Below are positions 40,140-48,251 of a stretch of DNA of 64,000 nucleotides, piece by piece. Below the pieces are notes generated by a model. It was not told where the DNA came from. It made no database searches and was given only the letters and a program-made list of their open reading frames with translations. The DNA comes from an uncultured Clostridia bacterium. GTDB lineage: Bacteria; Bacillota; Clostridia; Christensenellales; Borkfalkiaceae. The stretch's first letter is position 1; each line of letters starts with the position of its first letter. The position numbers were made by a program, and so were the translations under genes. The stretch spans positions 1 to 64,000 of the forward strand of contig CAKQQQ010000004.1 of the NCBI GenBank assembly GCA_934271065.1, given 5' to 3'.

Positions 40140-42185
40140 ATGAAAAAATCAACGAGAACAATAATCATCGTGGCAATCGCGCTGATCTCCGTCATCGGTA
40201 TTCTGGCTCTCGCCGGGGCGTTGACGAGTTCCGCCCGTAAATTGTCCACGCAGGACTTTTTCGAAAAGGCGGGCGTGCAGTACACCTATAACGCCGCCGA
40301 CGGATCGGTCAGATATTCGTTTACCGATACACAGGCGTTCGACAGTATTTTAATCGACACCTACACGATCAAAGGTCTTAAAAACGGCAAGATAGTAAAC
40401 ACTACTTACCGCGACATTTTCGCTGCCACCACCGAAAAGGAAATAGAAATACTCAAAGCGCACGGTATCGCGTACGACTGCGCCGATCCTAACGCAGGCT
40501 CGTTCTGGTCGAGTCTCGTTATGCCGGTAATAATGCTCGTACTCGGCATACTCGCGTTCTCTTTCCTTATGCGCCAGATGGGCGGCGGCAGTAAGGGCGC
40601 GCTCGACTTCGGCAAGACCAAGGCGCGCGTCAATCAGAACGTGAAAGTGCGTTTCTCCGACGTCGCGGGCGCGGAAGAAGAAAAAGAAGAACTCAAAGAA
40701 GTCGTCGAATTTTTGAAAAATCCGCGTAAATTCTCCGCGCTCGGCGCGAGAATACCCAAGGGCGTTCTGCTCGTAGGCCCTCCGGGAACGGGTAAAACCC
40801 TGTTCGCGAAAGCGGTCGCGGGCGAAGCGGACGTTCCCTTCTTCTCGATAAGCGGTTCGGACTTCGTCGAAATGTTCGTAGGCGTCGGCGCGAGCAGGGT
40901 AAGAGACCTGTTCGCAATGGCTAAAAAGAGTATGCCGTGCATCGTCTTCATCGACGAAATCGACGCGGTAGGTCGCCAACGCGGAGCGGGGCTCGGCGGC
41001 GGCAACGACGAAAGAGAACAGACGCTTAACCAACTTCTCGTTCAGATGGACGGGTTCGAAGCGAACGAAGGCATTATTATAATCGCGGCGACCAACCGCG
41101 CGGACATACTCGATCCCGCGTTGCTCCGCCCCGGCAGATTCGACCGTCAGATTTACGTCAATATGCCCGACGTTCGCGGCAGAGAACAGATACTCAAAGT
41201 ACATTCGCGTAACAAACCGCTTGCGGCTGACGTAAACTTCAAGGTCCTTGCGCGTATGACGGCGGGCTTCTCCGGCGCGGACCTTGCCAACCTTATGAAC
41301 GAAGCGGCGATACTCGCCGCGCGTGAAAACGAAAAGGCGATAACCAACGTAGACCTTTACGAAGCCATAAATAAAGTAATGATAGGCCCGCAGAAGAAGA
41401 GCAGGCTCGTTACCGAAACCGACAAGCGCATAACCGCTTATCACGAATCGGGGCACGCGATACTTGCCAGACTTCTGCCCGGTTGCGATCCCGTTCACGA
41501 AGTATCCATCATTCCGCGCGGTATGGCGGCGGGGTATACCATGACTCGCCCCGACAACGACAACAACCATATCGAAAAAGCCAAACTGCTTGACGATATA
41601 GTGATGACGCTCGGCGGAAGAGTTGCCGAAGAACTCATCATAAAAGACATTTCCGCGGGCGCGTCCAACGACATCTCGGTAGTTACCGACCACGCGCGTA
41701 AAATGGTTACGCAATGGGGTATGAGCGACAAGATCGGGCCCGTAAACTACGGCGACAACGATCAGATTTTCGTCGGCAGAGATTATCAGACTCGCGCCAA
41801 TTACAGCGAAAGTATGGCGGCGCTTATAGATTCCGAAGTGGAAAAAATCATCAAGGAAGCGCATAAAAAAGCGACCGAACTGCTCTCCGAACACAAGAAC
41901 CTGCTCGACGTGATGGCGCGCGTGCTTATCGAACACGAGACCATTTATCAGGACGAAGTAGACCTTATTATGGAAGGCAAGTCGGCGGCGGAAATCTCCG
42001 CGTATATAGAAGAACGCGAAAAGCACTCCGCCGAAAACCCGTTTGAAAGAGTTTCCGCAAAGGCGCAGCCGACCGTTACCGCCGCGGCTGACGACAAGCC
42101 TACCGGCAGCCCCGAAACTCCGTCCGTTGGCAACGACGGCGCGGCTGAATCCGCGAAAGACGATAAAGACGGTAAAAGCGAATAA
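40140..42185 (+). CDS. ftsH: ATP-dependent zinc metalloprotease FtsH
   Basis: A 681-residue membrane AAA protease. TM1 (about 7-27) and TM2 (about 122-143) flank a short extracytoplasmic domain. The AAA domain has Walker A GPPGTGKT, Walker [13 protein letters not shown], the second region of homology ([21 protein letters not shown]) and the zinc site HESGH. It degrades unassembled membrane proteins and regulators. The last 60 residues are a low-complexity Ala/Asp/Lys/Ser tail. AGGAGA precedes the ATG. parB follows after 11 bp. Confidence 0.98.
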   Translation: MKKSTRTIIIVAIALISVIGILALAGALTSSARKLSTQDFFEKAGVQYTYNAADGSVRYSFTDTQAFDSILIDTYTIKGLKNGKIVNTTYRDIFAATTEKEIEILKAHGIAYDCADPNAGSFWSSLVMPVIMLVLGILAFSFLMRQMGGGSKGALDFGKTKARVNQNVKVRFSDVAGAEEEKEELKEVVEFLKNPRKFSALGARIPKGVLLVGPPGTGKTLFAKAVAGEADVPFFSISGSDFVEMFVGVGASRVRDLFAMAKKSMPCIVFIDEIDAVGRQRGAGLGGGNDEREQTLNQLLVQMDGFEANEGIIIIAATNRADILDPALLRPGRFDRQIYVNMPDVRGREQILKVHSRNKPLAADVNFKVLARMTAGFSGADLANLMNEAAILAARENEKAITNVDLYEAINKVMIGPQKKSRLVTETDKRITAYHESGHAILARLLPGCDPVHEVSIIPRGMAAGYTMTRPDNDNNHIEKAKLLDDIVMTLGGRVAEELIIKDISAGASNDISVVTDHARKMVTQWGMSDKIGPVNYGDNDQIFVGRDYQTRANYSESMAALIDSEVEKIIKEAHKKATELLSEHKNLLDVMARVLIEHETIYQDEVDLIMEGKSAAEISAYIEEREKHSAENPFERVSAKAQPTVTAAADDKPTGSPETPSVGNDGAAESAKDDKDGKSE

Positions 42186-42196
42186 TCGTCGATAAT

Positions 42197-43027
42197 ATGC
42201 AAGAAAATCAATCGGCGGAAATAAAGGAACTCGCGGTAAGCGAAGTCTTCCCCAACCCCGAACAACCGAGAAAAGCGTTTGACGAAAACGCGCTTAAAGA
42301 ACTCGCCGCGAGTATTCTCAAACACGGCGTGATTCAACCCATAACCGTCGCGGAATCCCACGGCGGTTATATGATCGTTGCGGGCGAACGGCGGTTTCGC
42401 GCGTCGGTGCTTGCGGGGCTGAAAACCGTACCCGCCATAGTCAAAGACTACGACGAACGCGAAATCAAAGAAGTCGCGCTGCTCGAAAACCTGCAACGCG
42501 AAGACCTTAACCCCATAGAAGAAGCCCGCGCCCTTAAACGGCTTATGGACGAATTCGATTTAACGCAGGACGAAGTCGCCGAGCGGCTCGGCAAAAGCCG
42601 CTCGGCGGTAGCGAACACTTTGCGCCTGCTCAATCTCTCGCCCGAAACCACGCGGCTCGTACAGCGCGGCGAACTCACGGCAGGCCACGCGCGCGCTCTC
42701 GTAACGATGCCGTTTGTAAAACAGTCCGCGATAGCGCGCAAAGCCGTGAAAGAAGGTTGGAGCGTCCGCGAGTTGGAAGCCTTTTTGCGTAAACTCAACG
42801 GCAAAACCCCCGACCGTCAACCCGAACGGAAAAAGGAAATCTGTCTCGAACTGAGCGATCTCGTAAACCGTATGCAGCGGGTGTTCGGCACAAAGGTTTC
42901 CGCTATCGGCAACGACGACAAAGGGCGTATCTACATAGACTATTTTACCCGCGACGACCTTGACCGTCTGTCGGAACTCGTAGACTACGCCGAAAACAAA
43001 TCCGAAGACATATTCGGCGGCAAATAG
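42197..43027 (+). CDS. ParB/Spo0J/Noc-family DNA-binding protein
   Basis: A 276-residue protein: a ParB N-terminal CTPase domain (PNPEQPRKAFD, LAASILKHGVIQPITV, IVAGERRFRA), the central helix-turn-helix (LTQDEVAERLGKSRSAVANTLRLL) and a C-terminal dimer domain. It spreads on DNA from parS-like sites to organise the chromosome origin or block division over the nucleoid. No parA gene is adjacent, and it lies behind ftsH, so a Noc-like role or a second ParB copy is as likely as the segregation protein. No clear ribosome binding site was seen, suggesting coupling to ftsH. Confidence 0.92.
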   Translation: MQENQSAEIKELAVSEVFPNPEQPRKAFDENALKELAASILKHGVIQPITVAESHGGYMIVAGERRFRASVLAGLKTVPAIVKDYDEREIKEVALLENLQREDLNPIEEARALKRLMDEFDLTQDEVAERLGKSRSAVANTLRLLNLSPETTRLVQRGELTAGHARALVTMPFVKQSAIARKAVKEGWSVRELEAFLRKLNGKTPDRQPERKKEICLELSDLVNRMQRVFGTKVSAIGNDDKGRIYIDYFTRDDLDRLSELVDYAENKSEDIFGGK

Positions 43028-43130
43028 CATAGAAAAGCACCCGCTTACCCCGCGAAAACGCGTTCGGCGAAAGTTATCCCGACAGATAAACGCGGCTTTT
43101 ATACGGGGTTTTAGGACGACGAAAGAAAAA

Positions 43131-44543
43131 ATGTTGAAATTTGAAAAATATTCTTTAGAGACCTTAAAAAAATATATTCCGATAATCGAAAAAAGCCCGC
43201 TAAAAGTCAACGACGTTTCAACGGGTAGTTTTTTTATGTGGCACGAAAACGTAAACCTTGCGTTCTGCGTTACCGCGGACGGCTCGTTCGTTTCCCGACA
43301 GGACGTCAGCGGCGAGACGGCGTTCAGTTACCCGTTCGGCGGCGACGAAATCGCCGCTTCGCGCGAACTGTTGAACTATTGCAAGGAAAACGACCTGCCG
43401 CTTAAATTTTACGGCGTTAGCGGCGAGACGCTCGAAAGGCTTAAAAGCAACCCCGTATTCGATAAAATCTCCTACGCGTTCGACCGCAAGTGGAGCGACT
43501 ACGTTTACGATTTCGACGAGATGCGCAGGTTCTCCGGCAGAAAATTCGGCGGACAGCGCAACCACGTCAACAAATTCAGGGCGTTGTACCCGAACGCGGA
43601 ATTTTCTCCGCTTTGCGCGGCGGACGTTCCGTCGGTTAAAAAATTCCTTGACGAATACCGTCTCGAACACACGGGAACGAATCTCGAAGAGACCGACGAG
43701 TTTCGCCACAGCAGAGAACTGCTCGAACGCTTCGACGAGTTGGGGCTGATCGGCGGCAAGTACGTTACGGACGGAGAAATCGCGTCGTTTACCATCGGCG
43801 AAGTACAGGGCGATACGCTTATAATTCACGTCGAAAAGGCTCTTAAACGCGTTATAGGCGCGTATCCCGCAACGTTCAACGCGTTCGTAAATCTCGTCGG
43901 CGAAAGGTATAAAGACCTTAAATTCGTCAACCGCGAAGACGATAGCGGAGACGCGGGGTTGAGAACTTCCAAACTGCAATATAACCCCGTCGCGCTTATC
44001 GAAAAGAATATAGTCAAGATAAACTCGCCGTACGCCGACGTGAAAATCCCCGTGCTGACGGGCGAAAAGGTAACGCTTTCGGAAATAACCGAGCAGGACA
44101 AAAACGACTATCTCGCGCTGTGCGCGGATAAAGAAAACAATAAATACTGGGGCTACGACTACGAAAAGGACGAGAACATAACGTCGGCGATAGACGAAAA
44201 CACCTTTTACGATATAGTCGCGTTCGACCGCGCCGTAGGCGATTCTATAAACTTTGCCGTAAGGGATAAGTCGAGCGGAAAACTCGTCGGCGAGACGATA
44301 ACGTACAACGCCACGGTCAACGGCAGAGCCGAAACGGGTTGCAGAATACGCGCCGAATATTCGGGGCAAGGGCTTGGCACGGAAGCGTTCGCCCTGACCG
44401 CCGCTTTTGCGGAAAGTTTAGGCTTAACGCCCACGGCGAAGTGTTATAAGCAGAACGAGCGATCGAAAAAGATGATACTCGCCTGCGGTTTTGCGCTCAA
44501 ACGCGAAGACGACGAATTCTATTATTTTGAAAAACGATTATGA
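43131..44543 (+). CDS. DUF2156 domain fused to a GNAT acetyltransferase
   Basis: A 470-residue protein of two parts. Residues 1-295 are a DUF2156 domain, related to the catalytic part of phosphatidylglycerol lysyltransferases (RKWSDYVYDFDEMRRFSGRKFGGQRNHVNKF; EDDSGDAGLRTSKLQYNP). Residues 305-470 form a RimJ-like GNAT domain with an acetyl-CoA loop EYSGQGLGTEAF and a final AKCYKQNERSKKMILACGF. Both halves belong to the same fold superfamily; together they suggest aminoacyl and acetyl transfer to one acceptor, which is unknown. No membrane helices. It may be cotranscribed with parB, as no terminator lies in the 103-bp gap. Confidence 0.83.
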   Translation: MLKFEKYSLETLKKYIPIIEKSPLKVNDVSTGSFFMWHENVNLAFCVTADGSFVSRQDVSGETAFSYPFGGDEIAASRELLNYCKENDLPLKFYGVSGETLERLKSNPVFDKISYAFDRKWSDYVYDFDEMRRFSGRKFGGQRNHVNKFRALYPNAEFSPLCAADVPSVKKFLDEYRLEHTGTNLEETDEFRHSRELLERFDELGLIGGKYVTDGEIASFTIGEVQGDTLIIHVEKALKRVIGAYPATFNAFVNLVGERYKDLKFVNREDDSGDAGLRTSKLQYNPVALIEKNIVKINSPYADVKIPVLTGEKVTLSEITEQDKNDYLALCADKENNKYWGYDYEKDENITSAIDENTFYDIVAFDRAVGDSINFAVRDKSSGKLVGETITYNATVNGRAETGCRIRAEYSGQGLGTEAFALTAAFAESLGLTPTAKCYKQNERSKKMILACGFALKREDDEFYYFEKRL

Positions 44544-44552
44544 CTTCCGCCG

Positions 44553-44580
44553 ACGCTTGCGGAGAAAAGCGGAGTTATAA
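44553..44580 (+). repeat. 28-bp direct repeat, left of yitT
   Basis: The 28 bases starting ACGCTTGCGGAG and ending CGGAGTTATAA recur without mismatch at 45694-45721. The two copies flank the YitT gene in the same orientation. Confidence 0.85.
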
Positions 44581-44675
44581 CCCGCCCCCGCCGACGCTTG
44601 CGGCGGTCGGCAACGGAAAGAGAACGGGGAAGACGACGTAAAAATAAAACTCCGCAAATGGTATAATATCGTACT

Positions 44676-44691
44676 TATTCTTGTCCGGCAT
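44676..44691 (+). repeat. Dispersed motif TATTCTTGTCCGGCAT
   Basis: A variant of the tip of the palindromic element (one change, T to C), lying between a TATAAT at 44662 and the yitT start. Confidence 0.7.
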
Positions 44692-44718
44692 ACTTTGAAC
44701 AACGGGAGATAAATCTGA

Positions 44719-45621
44719 ATGATCGAAAGAAAATTAAACGTAAAATCGTGCGTATTCCCGATAATATTCGGCGCGGTCGCGGCAATCGGGTGCTGGGCGT
44801 TCGTAACGCCCAACGACTTCGCTTCCGCGGGGGTAGAAGGCATTTCCATATTACTCGAACGCTTAATCGGCTGGAAGGTCAATTACTGGCAACTTGCGCT
44901 GAACGTTCCGCTTTGCGTGTTCGCGTTTTTTTGCATAAGTAAAAAGTTCGCGTTTTTAACGGGTTTGTATACCGTATCGTATATGATCGCCTACGCCCTG
45001 TGCGACAACTACGCAAACGGCGCGTTGCAATACGTTTCCGGCGGAAGAAATACTATTTACCCCGTCGTATTGGAAGGCGTGCTTACGGGCGTCGTGTACG
45101 GCGTTTTGTTCCGCGAAGGCGCGTCTACGGGCGGCGTGGACATCGTGTCTAAATTCATAAACAAAAGAAATCCGCGCTTTAATTTTTTCTATATAAATTT
45201 TGCGATAAACGCGGCGATAGCGATAGTTTCGTGTTTCGTGTTCCCCGAATTGACAGACGGACGAAAAACGTACAGTTACGCCCCCGCGTGTATGTGCGTT
45301 TTATGCGATTTTATAAGCAACGTCATAGGCGACAAGATACTCAAAGGCGGAGAATCGGCTTGTAAATTTTTCGTTATATCCGACAGGATAAGCGAAATCG
45401 AAAAAGACATAGCCGAAAATCTCGTGCATACGTCCACGAGATTCGTCGGTTACGGCTCGTATTCCAACCAAGAAAAGGACTGCCTTATGTGCGTGGTAAC
45501 CAGAAACGAAATAGTCGATTTTGAAAACATATTAAAAAAGTACCCCGATTGTTTCAGTTACGTCGAAAACGTAAACAAAGTCATCGGTTATTTTGACAGA
45601 ATAAAACCACGCCGCCGTTAA
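44719..45621 (+). CDS. YitT-family membrane protein
   Basis: A 300-residue protein with five or six transmembrane helices in residues 10-200, including IIFGAVAAIGCWAFVTPNDFASAGVEGISILL and REGASTGGVDIVSKFINKRNP. A C-terminal DUF2179 domain (FFVISDRISEIEKDIAENLVHTSTRF; CVVTRNEI) may bind a ligand. The family's substrate is unknown. GGGAG lies before the ATG. The gene sits between two 28-bp perfect direct repeats and is followed by a scrap of another gene, so it may have arrived by recombination. Confidence 0.9.
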   Translation: MIERKLNVKSCVFPIIFGAVAAIGCWAFVTPNDFASAGVEGISILLERLIGWKVNYWQLALNVPLCVFAFFCISKKFAFLTGLYTVSYMIAYALCDNYANGALQYVSGGRNTIYPVVLEGVLTGVVYGVLFREGASTGGVDIVSKFINKRNPRFNFFYINFAINAAIAIVSCFVFPELTDGRKTYSYAPACMCVLCDFISNVIGDKILKGGESACKFFVISDRISEIEKDIAENLVHTSTRFVGYGSYSNQEKDCLMCVVTRNEIVDFENILKKYPDCFSYVENVNKVIGYFDRIKPRRR

Positions 45622-45698
45622 AAGACGTTCGGCAACGCCGCGTTTGCGGCGGCGTTTCGTCCTTTGCCGACCGTTTCGGCGTAATTCGGCGCAACGCT
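45618..45698 (-). pseudogene. 3' remnant of an AEC transporter gene
   Basis: Read on the minus strand this encodes SVAPNYAETVGKGRNAAAN...LPNVF. It matches the end of the intact AEC transporter at 47014-47967 (SVALNYAEMVGKGQNTAAN...LLNVF), with the helix between AAN and LNVF deleted. DNA identity is obvious over about 60 bp. There is no start or upstream part, so it is a decayed duplicate tail, and its end overlaps the yitT stop. Confidence 0.75.
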
Positions 45699-45721
45699 TG
45701 CGGAGAAAAGCGGAGTTATAA
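45694..45721 (+). repeat. 28-bp direct repeat, right of yitT
   Basis: Identical to 44553-44580. Its first bases (ACGCTTGC) are also the inner end of the AEC remnant and occur in the intact AEC gene near 47131, which suggests the recombination point. Confidence 0.85.
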
Positions 45722-45837
45722 TTCGCCCGCCTTTCCGCCGTAAATTATTAAGTTTTGACTGCAACGCGTAAAAAACGGATATAGAACCCGCTCCGCTTAT
45801 ATGATATAATAATATAAAAATACTGGGCAGGCGGAAT

Positions 45838-46932
45838 ATGAAAAACAAAAAAACAGTTACGGCGTTGCTTGCGGGGGTATGCGTTATGTCGTCTTGTAAA
45901 AACGCGGTCGGAACTCTTAAAATAATCGCGCCCGACGGCGCGGTTTCTCTTAACAACCCCGAAATAACCGAGTTTGTCGACGATTATTATTTCGGTAAAA
46001 GTCTCGGATATATAAACAAGGCAAAGGGAGATCGGTATTTCCCGACGGCGGTCGGTGTCGAATGGACGGGCGACGCGGACGGGAATTACGAACTGACTAC
46101 GGCTTTAAGCGAAGACTTTTCCGATTCGGTAACGTACGAAGTAAAGGGTTTGCAAACCGAAATAAGCGGATTATTCACGGGCAGAACGTATTACTGCAAA
46201 GTAAAATCCGCGGCAGACGGGAAAGAGAGCGGCGTTAAAAATTTCACGACCGCGCGCGGACCGAGAACCGTCAAAATAGACGGCGTTTCCAACACCCGCG
46301 ATATAGGCGGTTACGCCGTGTCGGGCGGAGAAACGAAGCAGGGTTTGATCTATCGCGGCGCGACGCCGGAAAACATTTCCGCGGCGGGGTTACGGCAGTT
46401 TAAGGCTTTGGGGATAAAGACGATAATCGACCTGCGCGAAAAGTCCGAAAGAAAGGAAACTCTGCCCGGCGTAAAGTATATCGATCTGCCCGAAAGGGGC
46501 GGACCTTGCTACGTTCGCGGAGACAGAAGTCTGACCGAAGAACCGTTTACTTCCGCGCTCGTTAAATCCGTCGGGATTTTTGCGGACGAAAACAATTATC
46601 CCGTATATTTTCATTGTCAGATCGGCAGAGACAGAACGGGTACGCTCGCGTTTATAATAAACGGGCTTCTCGGCGCGAACGAAAACGATCTCGCGCTCGA
46701 TTACGAACTTTCGTGTTTTTCGGCGGCGGGTTGCGTCGATTACGACGATAAGAACAAGCAGATAGAGAATATGACGGCTAATTTCAAGAGTATGACGACC
46801 TATTTTCTCAAATATTCGAAATTAAAGGGAAATAAGACGCCCGATATAAAAAGCGGAATAGAAGCCTTTTTAATCGATAACGGCGTTACCGAAAAAGAAA
46901 TTGCCGAAATACGAAGAATACTCGTCGTTTAA
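45838..46932 (+). CDS. Tyrosine-phosphatase lipoprotein with a fibronectin III-like domain
   Basis: A 364-residue protein. The N-terminus is a lipoprotein signal (AGVCVMSSCK, lipidated Cys at residue 20). Residues 70-140 look like a fibronectin III-type beta domain (TTALSEDFSDSVTYEV; GRTYYCKV). The rest is a Y_phosphatase3-type domain with GVSNTRDIGGY and the active loop HCQIGRDRTG (Cys-x5-Arg). It should sit on the outside of the membrane, where it may remove phosphate from tyrosine, serine or lipids. A single-gene unit with a terminator behind. Confidence 0.87.
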   Translation: MKNKKTVTALLAGVCVMSSCKNAVGTLKIIAPDGAVSLNNPEITEFVDDYYFGKSLGYINKAKGDRYFPTAVGVEWTGDADGNYELTTALSEDFSDSVTYEVKGLQTEISGLFTGRTYYCKVKSAADGKESGVKNFTTARGPRTVKIDGVSNTRDIGGYAVSGGETKQGLIYRGATPENISAAGLRQFKALGIKTIIDLREKSERKETLPGVKYIDLPERGGPCYVRGDRSLTEEPFTSALVKSVGIFADENNYPVYFHCQIGRDRTGTLAFIINGLLGANENDLALDYELSCFSAAGCVDYDDKNKQIENMTANFKSMTTYFLKYSKLKGNKTPDIKSGIEAFLIDNGVTEKEIAEIRRILVV

Positions 46933-46962
46933 CCGCGAATATCTTTATCGGGAAATAAATAA

Positions 46963-47000
46963 GGCGGCGGAGCGAGTTTTTCTCGCTCCGCCGCTATTTT
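46963..47000. terminator. Bidirectional intrinsic terminator
   Basis: GCGGCGGAGCGAG and its complement form a 13-bp stem with a TTTTT loop, followed by TATTTT. It lies between the converging phosphatase and AEC genes. Confidence 0.9.
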
Positions 47001-47013
47001 ATCCGCAATTGCG

Positions 47014-47967
47014 TCAGAATACGTTTAATAACAAGGTCATTACGGGTATCGTGATTACCGACGATGCGACGGACAGCAACACTACGTTTGCGGCGGTGTT
47101 TTGCCCTTTGCCGACCATTTCGGCGTAGTTCAGCGCAACGCTTGCAATCGGGCAGCAGAACAGCACGAACAGCGTCTGTTTAAGTTCGACTTCGACGGGT
47201 AAGAAATAAAAAATCGCAAAGACGACGAGCGGCAGTACCACCTGTTTGAAAAAGCAGATGATATAAAGGCGGTAATTGCAGAAAATTCCTTTTAAGTCGG
47301 ACGACGCAAGCCGCATACCGAGTACGAGCATAAATACGGGCGTTGCCGTTCTTCCGACGAGTTCCACCATATCCCCGAACAGGGAAAGGAATTCGTTTTC
47401 GTTCCCCGACAGGCGTACGTTACAAAAAAACAGGGGCAATACGACGATTAACACGAGTAACGACGGATTGAGCAGGATTTTTTTGAGACTGACGTATTTT
47501 CTTTCGCCCGTGATTACGAAGCACGCGAGCGACCAACCTATCAGGTTGAGAACGACCGCCGCCGTCGCCGACAAAACCATCAGGTCGGAGATTTTATCGG
47601 GGAATACCGCCGTAAGAACGGGTATTCCGAAAAACGCGAAGTTCGACATAGCCGAGCATACGGTATAAATTCTGTAATCTACGTCGTCGTACTTTTTACG
47701 GAATATCAGATAAAAGCCGAATATGACGAGACACATTAACACCGCCGTCGAAACGAACGTGATACAGATATTCGTAAGCGACGAAGCGGTAAAACGGCAT
47801 TTATCGAATGAATACCACACGAGACACGGCTGGCAGACGTAGATGAGAATTTTGGATAAATCTTTCGACGCGTGGTCGGAGACGAGATTTGTTCTTTTCA
47901 GCGCGAAGCCTATCGCTCCGACGAAAAACATTATAAGTACGGCGTATAAAGTAACGGTAAAATACAT
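47014..47967 (-). CDS. AEC-family (auxin efflux carrier-like) transporter
   Basis: A 317-residue membrane protein with about ten helices. The family pattern is present: IGFALKRTNLVSDHASKDLSKILIYVCQPCL near the N-terminus, FAFFGIPVLTAVF in the middle and PIASVALNYAEMVG at the end. These carriers move organic acids such as malate, or related anions. A second, broken copy of the gene's last 80 bases lies at 45618. No clear ribosome binding site was noted before the ATG. Confidence 0.9.
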   Translation of the reverse strand: MYFTVTLYAVLIMFFVGAIGFALKRTNLVSDHASKDLSKILIYVCQPCLVWYSFDKCRFTASSLTNICITFVSTAVLMCLVIFGFYLIFRKKYDDVDYRIYTVCSAMSNFAFFGIPVLTAVFPDKISDLMVLSATAAVVLNLIGWSLACFVITGERKYVSLKKILLNPSLLVLIVVLPLFFCNVRLSGNENEFLSLFGDMVELVGRTATPVFMLVLGMRLASSDLKGIFCNYRLYIICFFKQVVLPLVVFAIFYFLPVEVELKQTLFVLFCCPIASVALNYAEMVGKGQNTAANVVLLSVASSVITIPVMTLLLNVF

Positions 47968-48090
47968 AGTTCCTTATTTAATAAAAACGATAATCGCCTG
48001 TGAACGACGACGCGTGTACGACGGGCGAAAGCAAAATTCTTTTACAACGTGATTATAGCACGCCTATGCCGAAAACGCAATGGAATTCTG

Positions 48091-48106
48091 TATTCTTGTC
48101 CGGCAT
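48091..48106 (+). repeat. Dispersed motif TATTCTTGTCCGGCAT
   Basis: Same 16-base variant as at 44676. It lies in the 284-bp gap between the AEC and GHL6 genes, 35 bp before the GHL6 promoter. Confidence 0.7.
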
Positions 48107-48140
48107 ACGAAAATATTTTTACCGAATTTTAGAAAAGTCG

Positions 48141-48169
48141 TTGATTTTTTCACGGGCGGCGGTTATAAT
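48141..48169 (+). promoter_or_regulatory. Promoter of the GHL6-GH2 operon
   Basis: TTGATT and TATAAT are 17 bp apart, about 80 bp before the TTG start of the first gene. Confidence 0.75.
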
Positions 48170-48251
48170 AAATTCGCGTTTTATTTCAGGTTTGTAAAAA
48201 CGAAAAAACGCGGCGTCGGGCAAATTTTTGCAAGGCGCGTGGGAGACCGTT

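Noticed and set aside
40350..42026. Open frame of 558 codons on the minus strand
   Set aside because: It is fully antisense to ftsH, whose motifs are unmistakable; the His/Arg/Tyr-rich translation is a shadow of codon bias.
42197..43027. Assignment of the gene as a parAB partition locus
   Set aside because: The ParB-family gene is real, but no ParA ATPase lies next to it, so a partition locus cannot be claimed.
43218..44369. Open frame of 383 codons on the minus strand
   Set aside because: Antisense to the DUF2156-GNAT gene; the composition is typical of a shadow frame.
45730..45956. Upstream part of the minus-strand frame ending at 45618
   Set aside because: Only its last 27 codons match the AEC transporter; the remainder is antisense to the phosphatase lipoprotein and the spacer.
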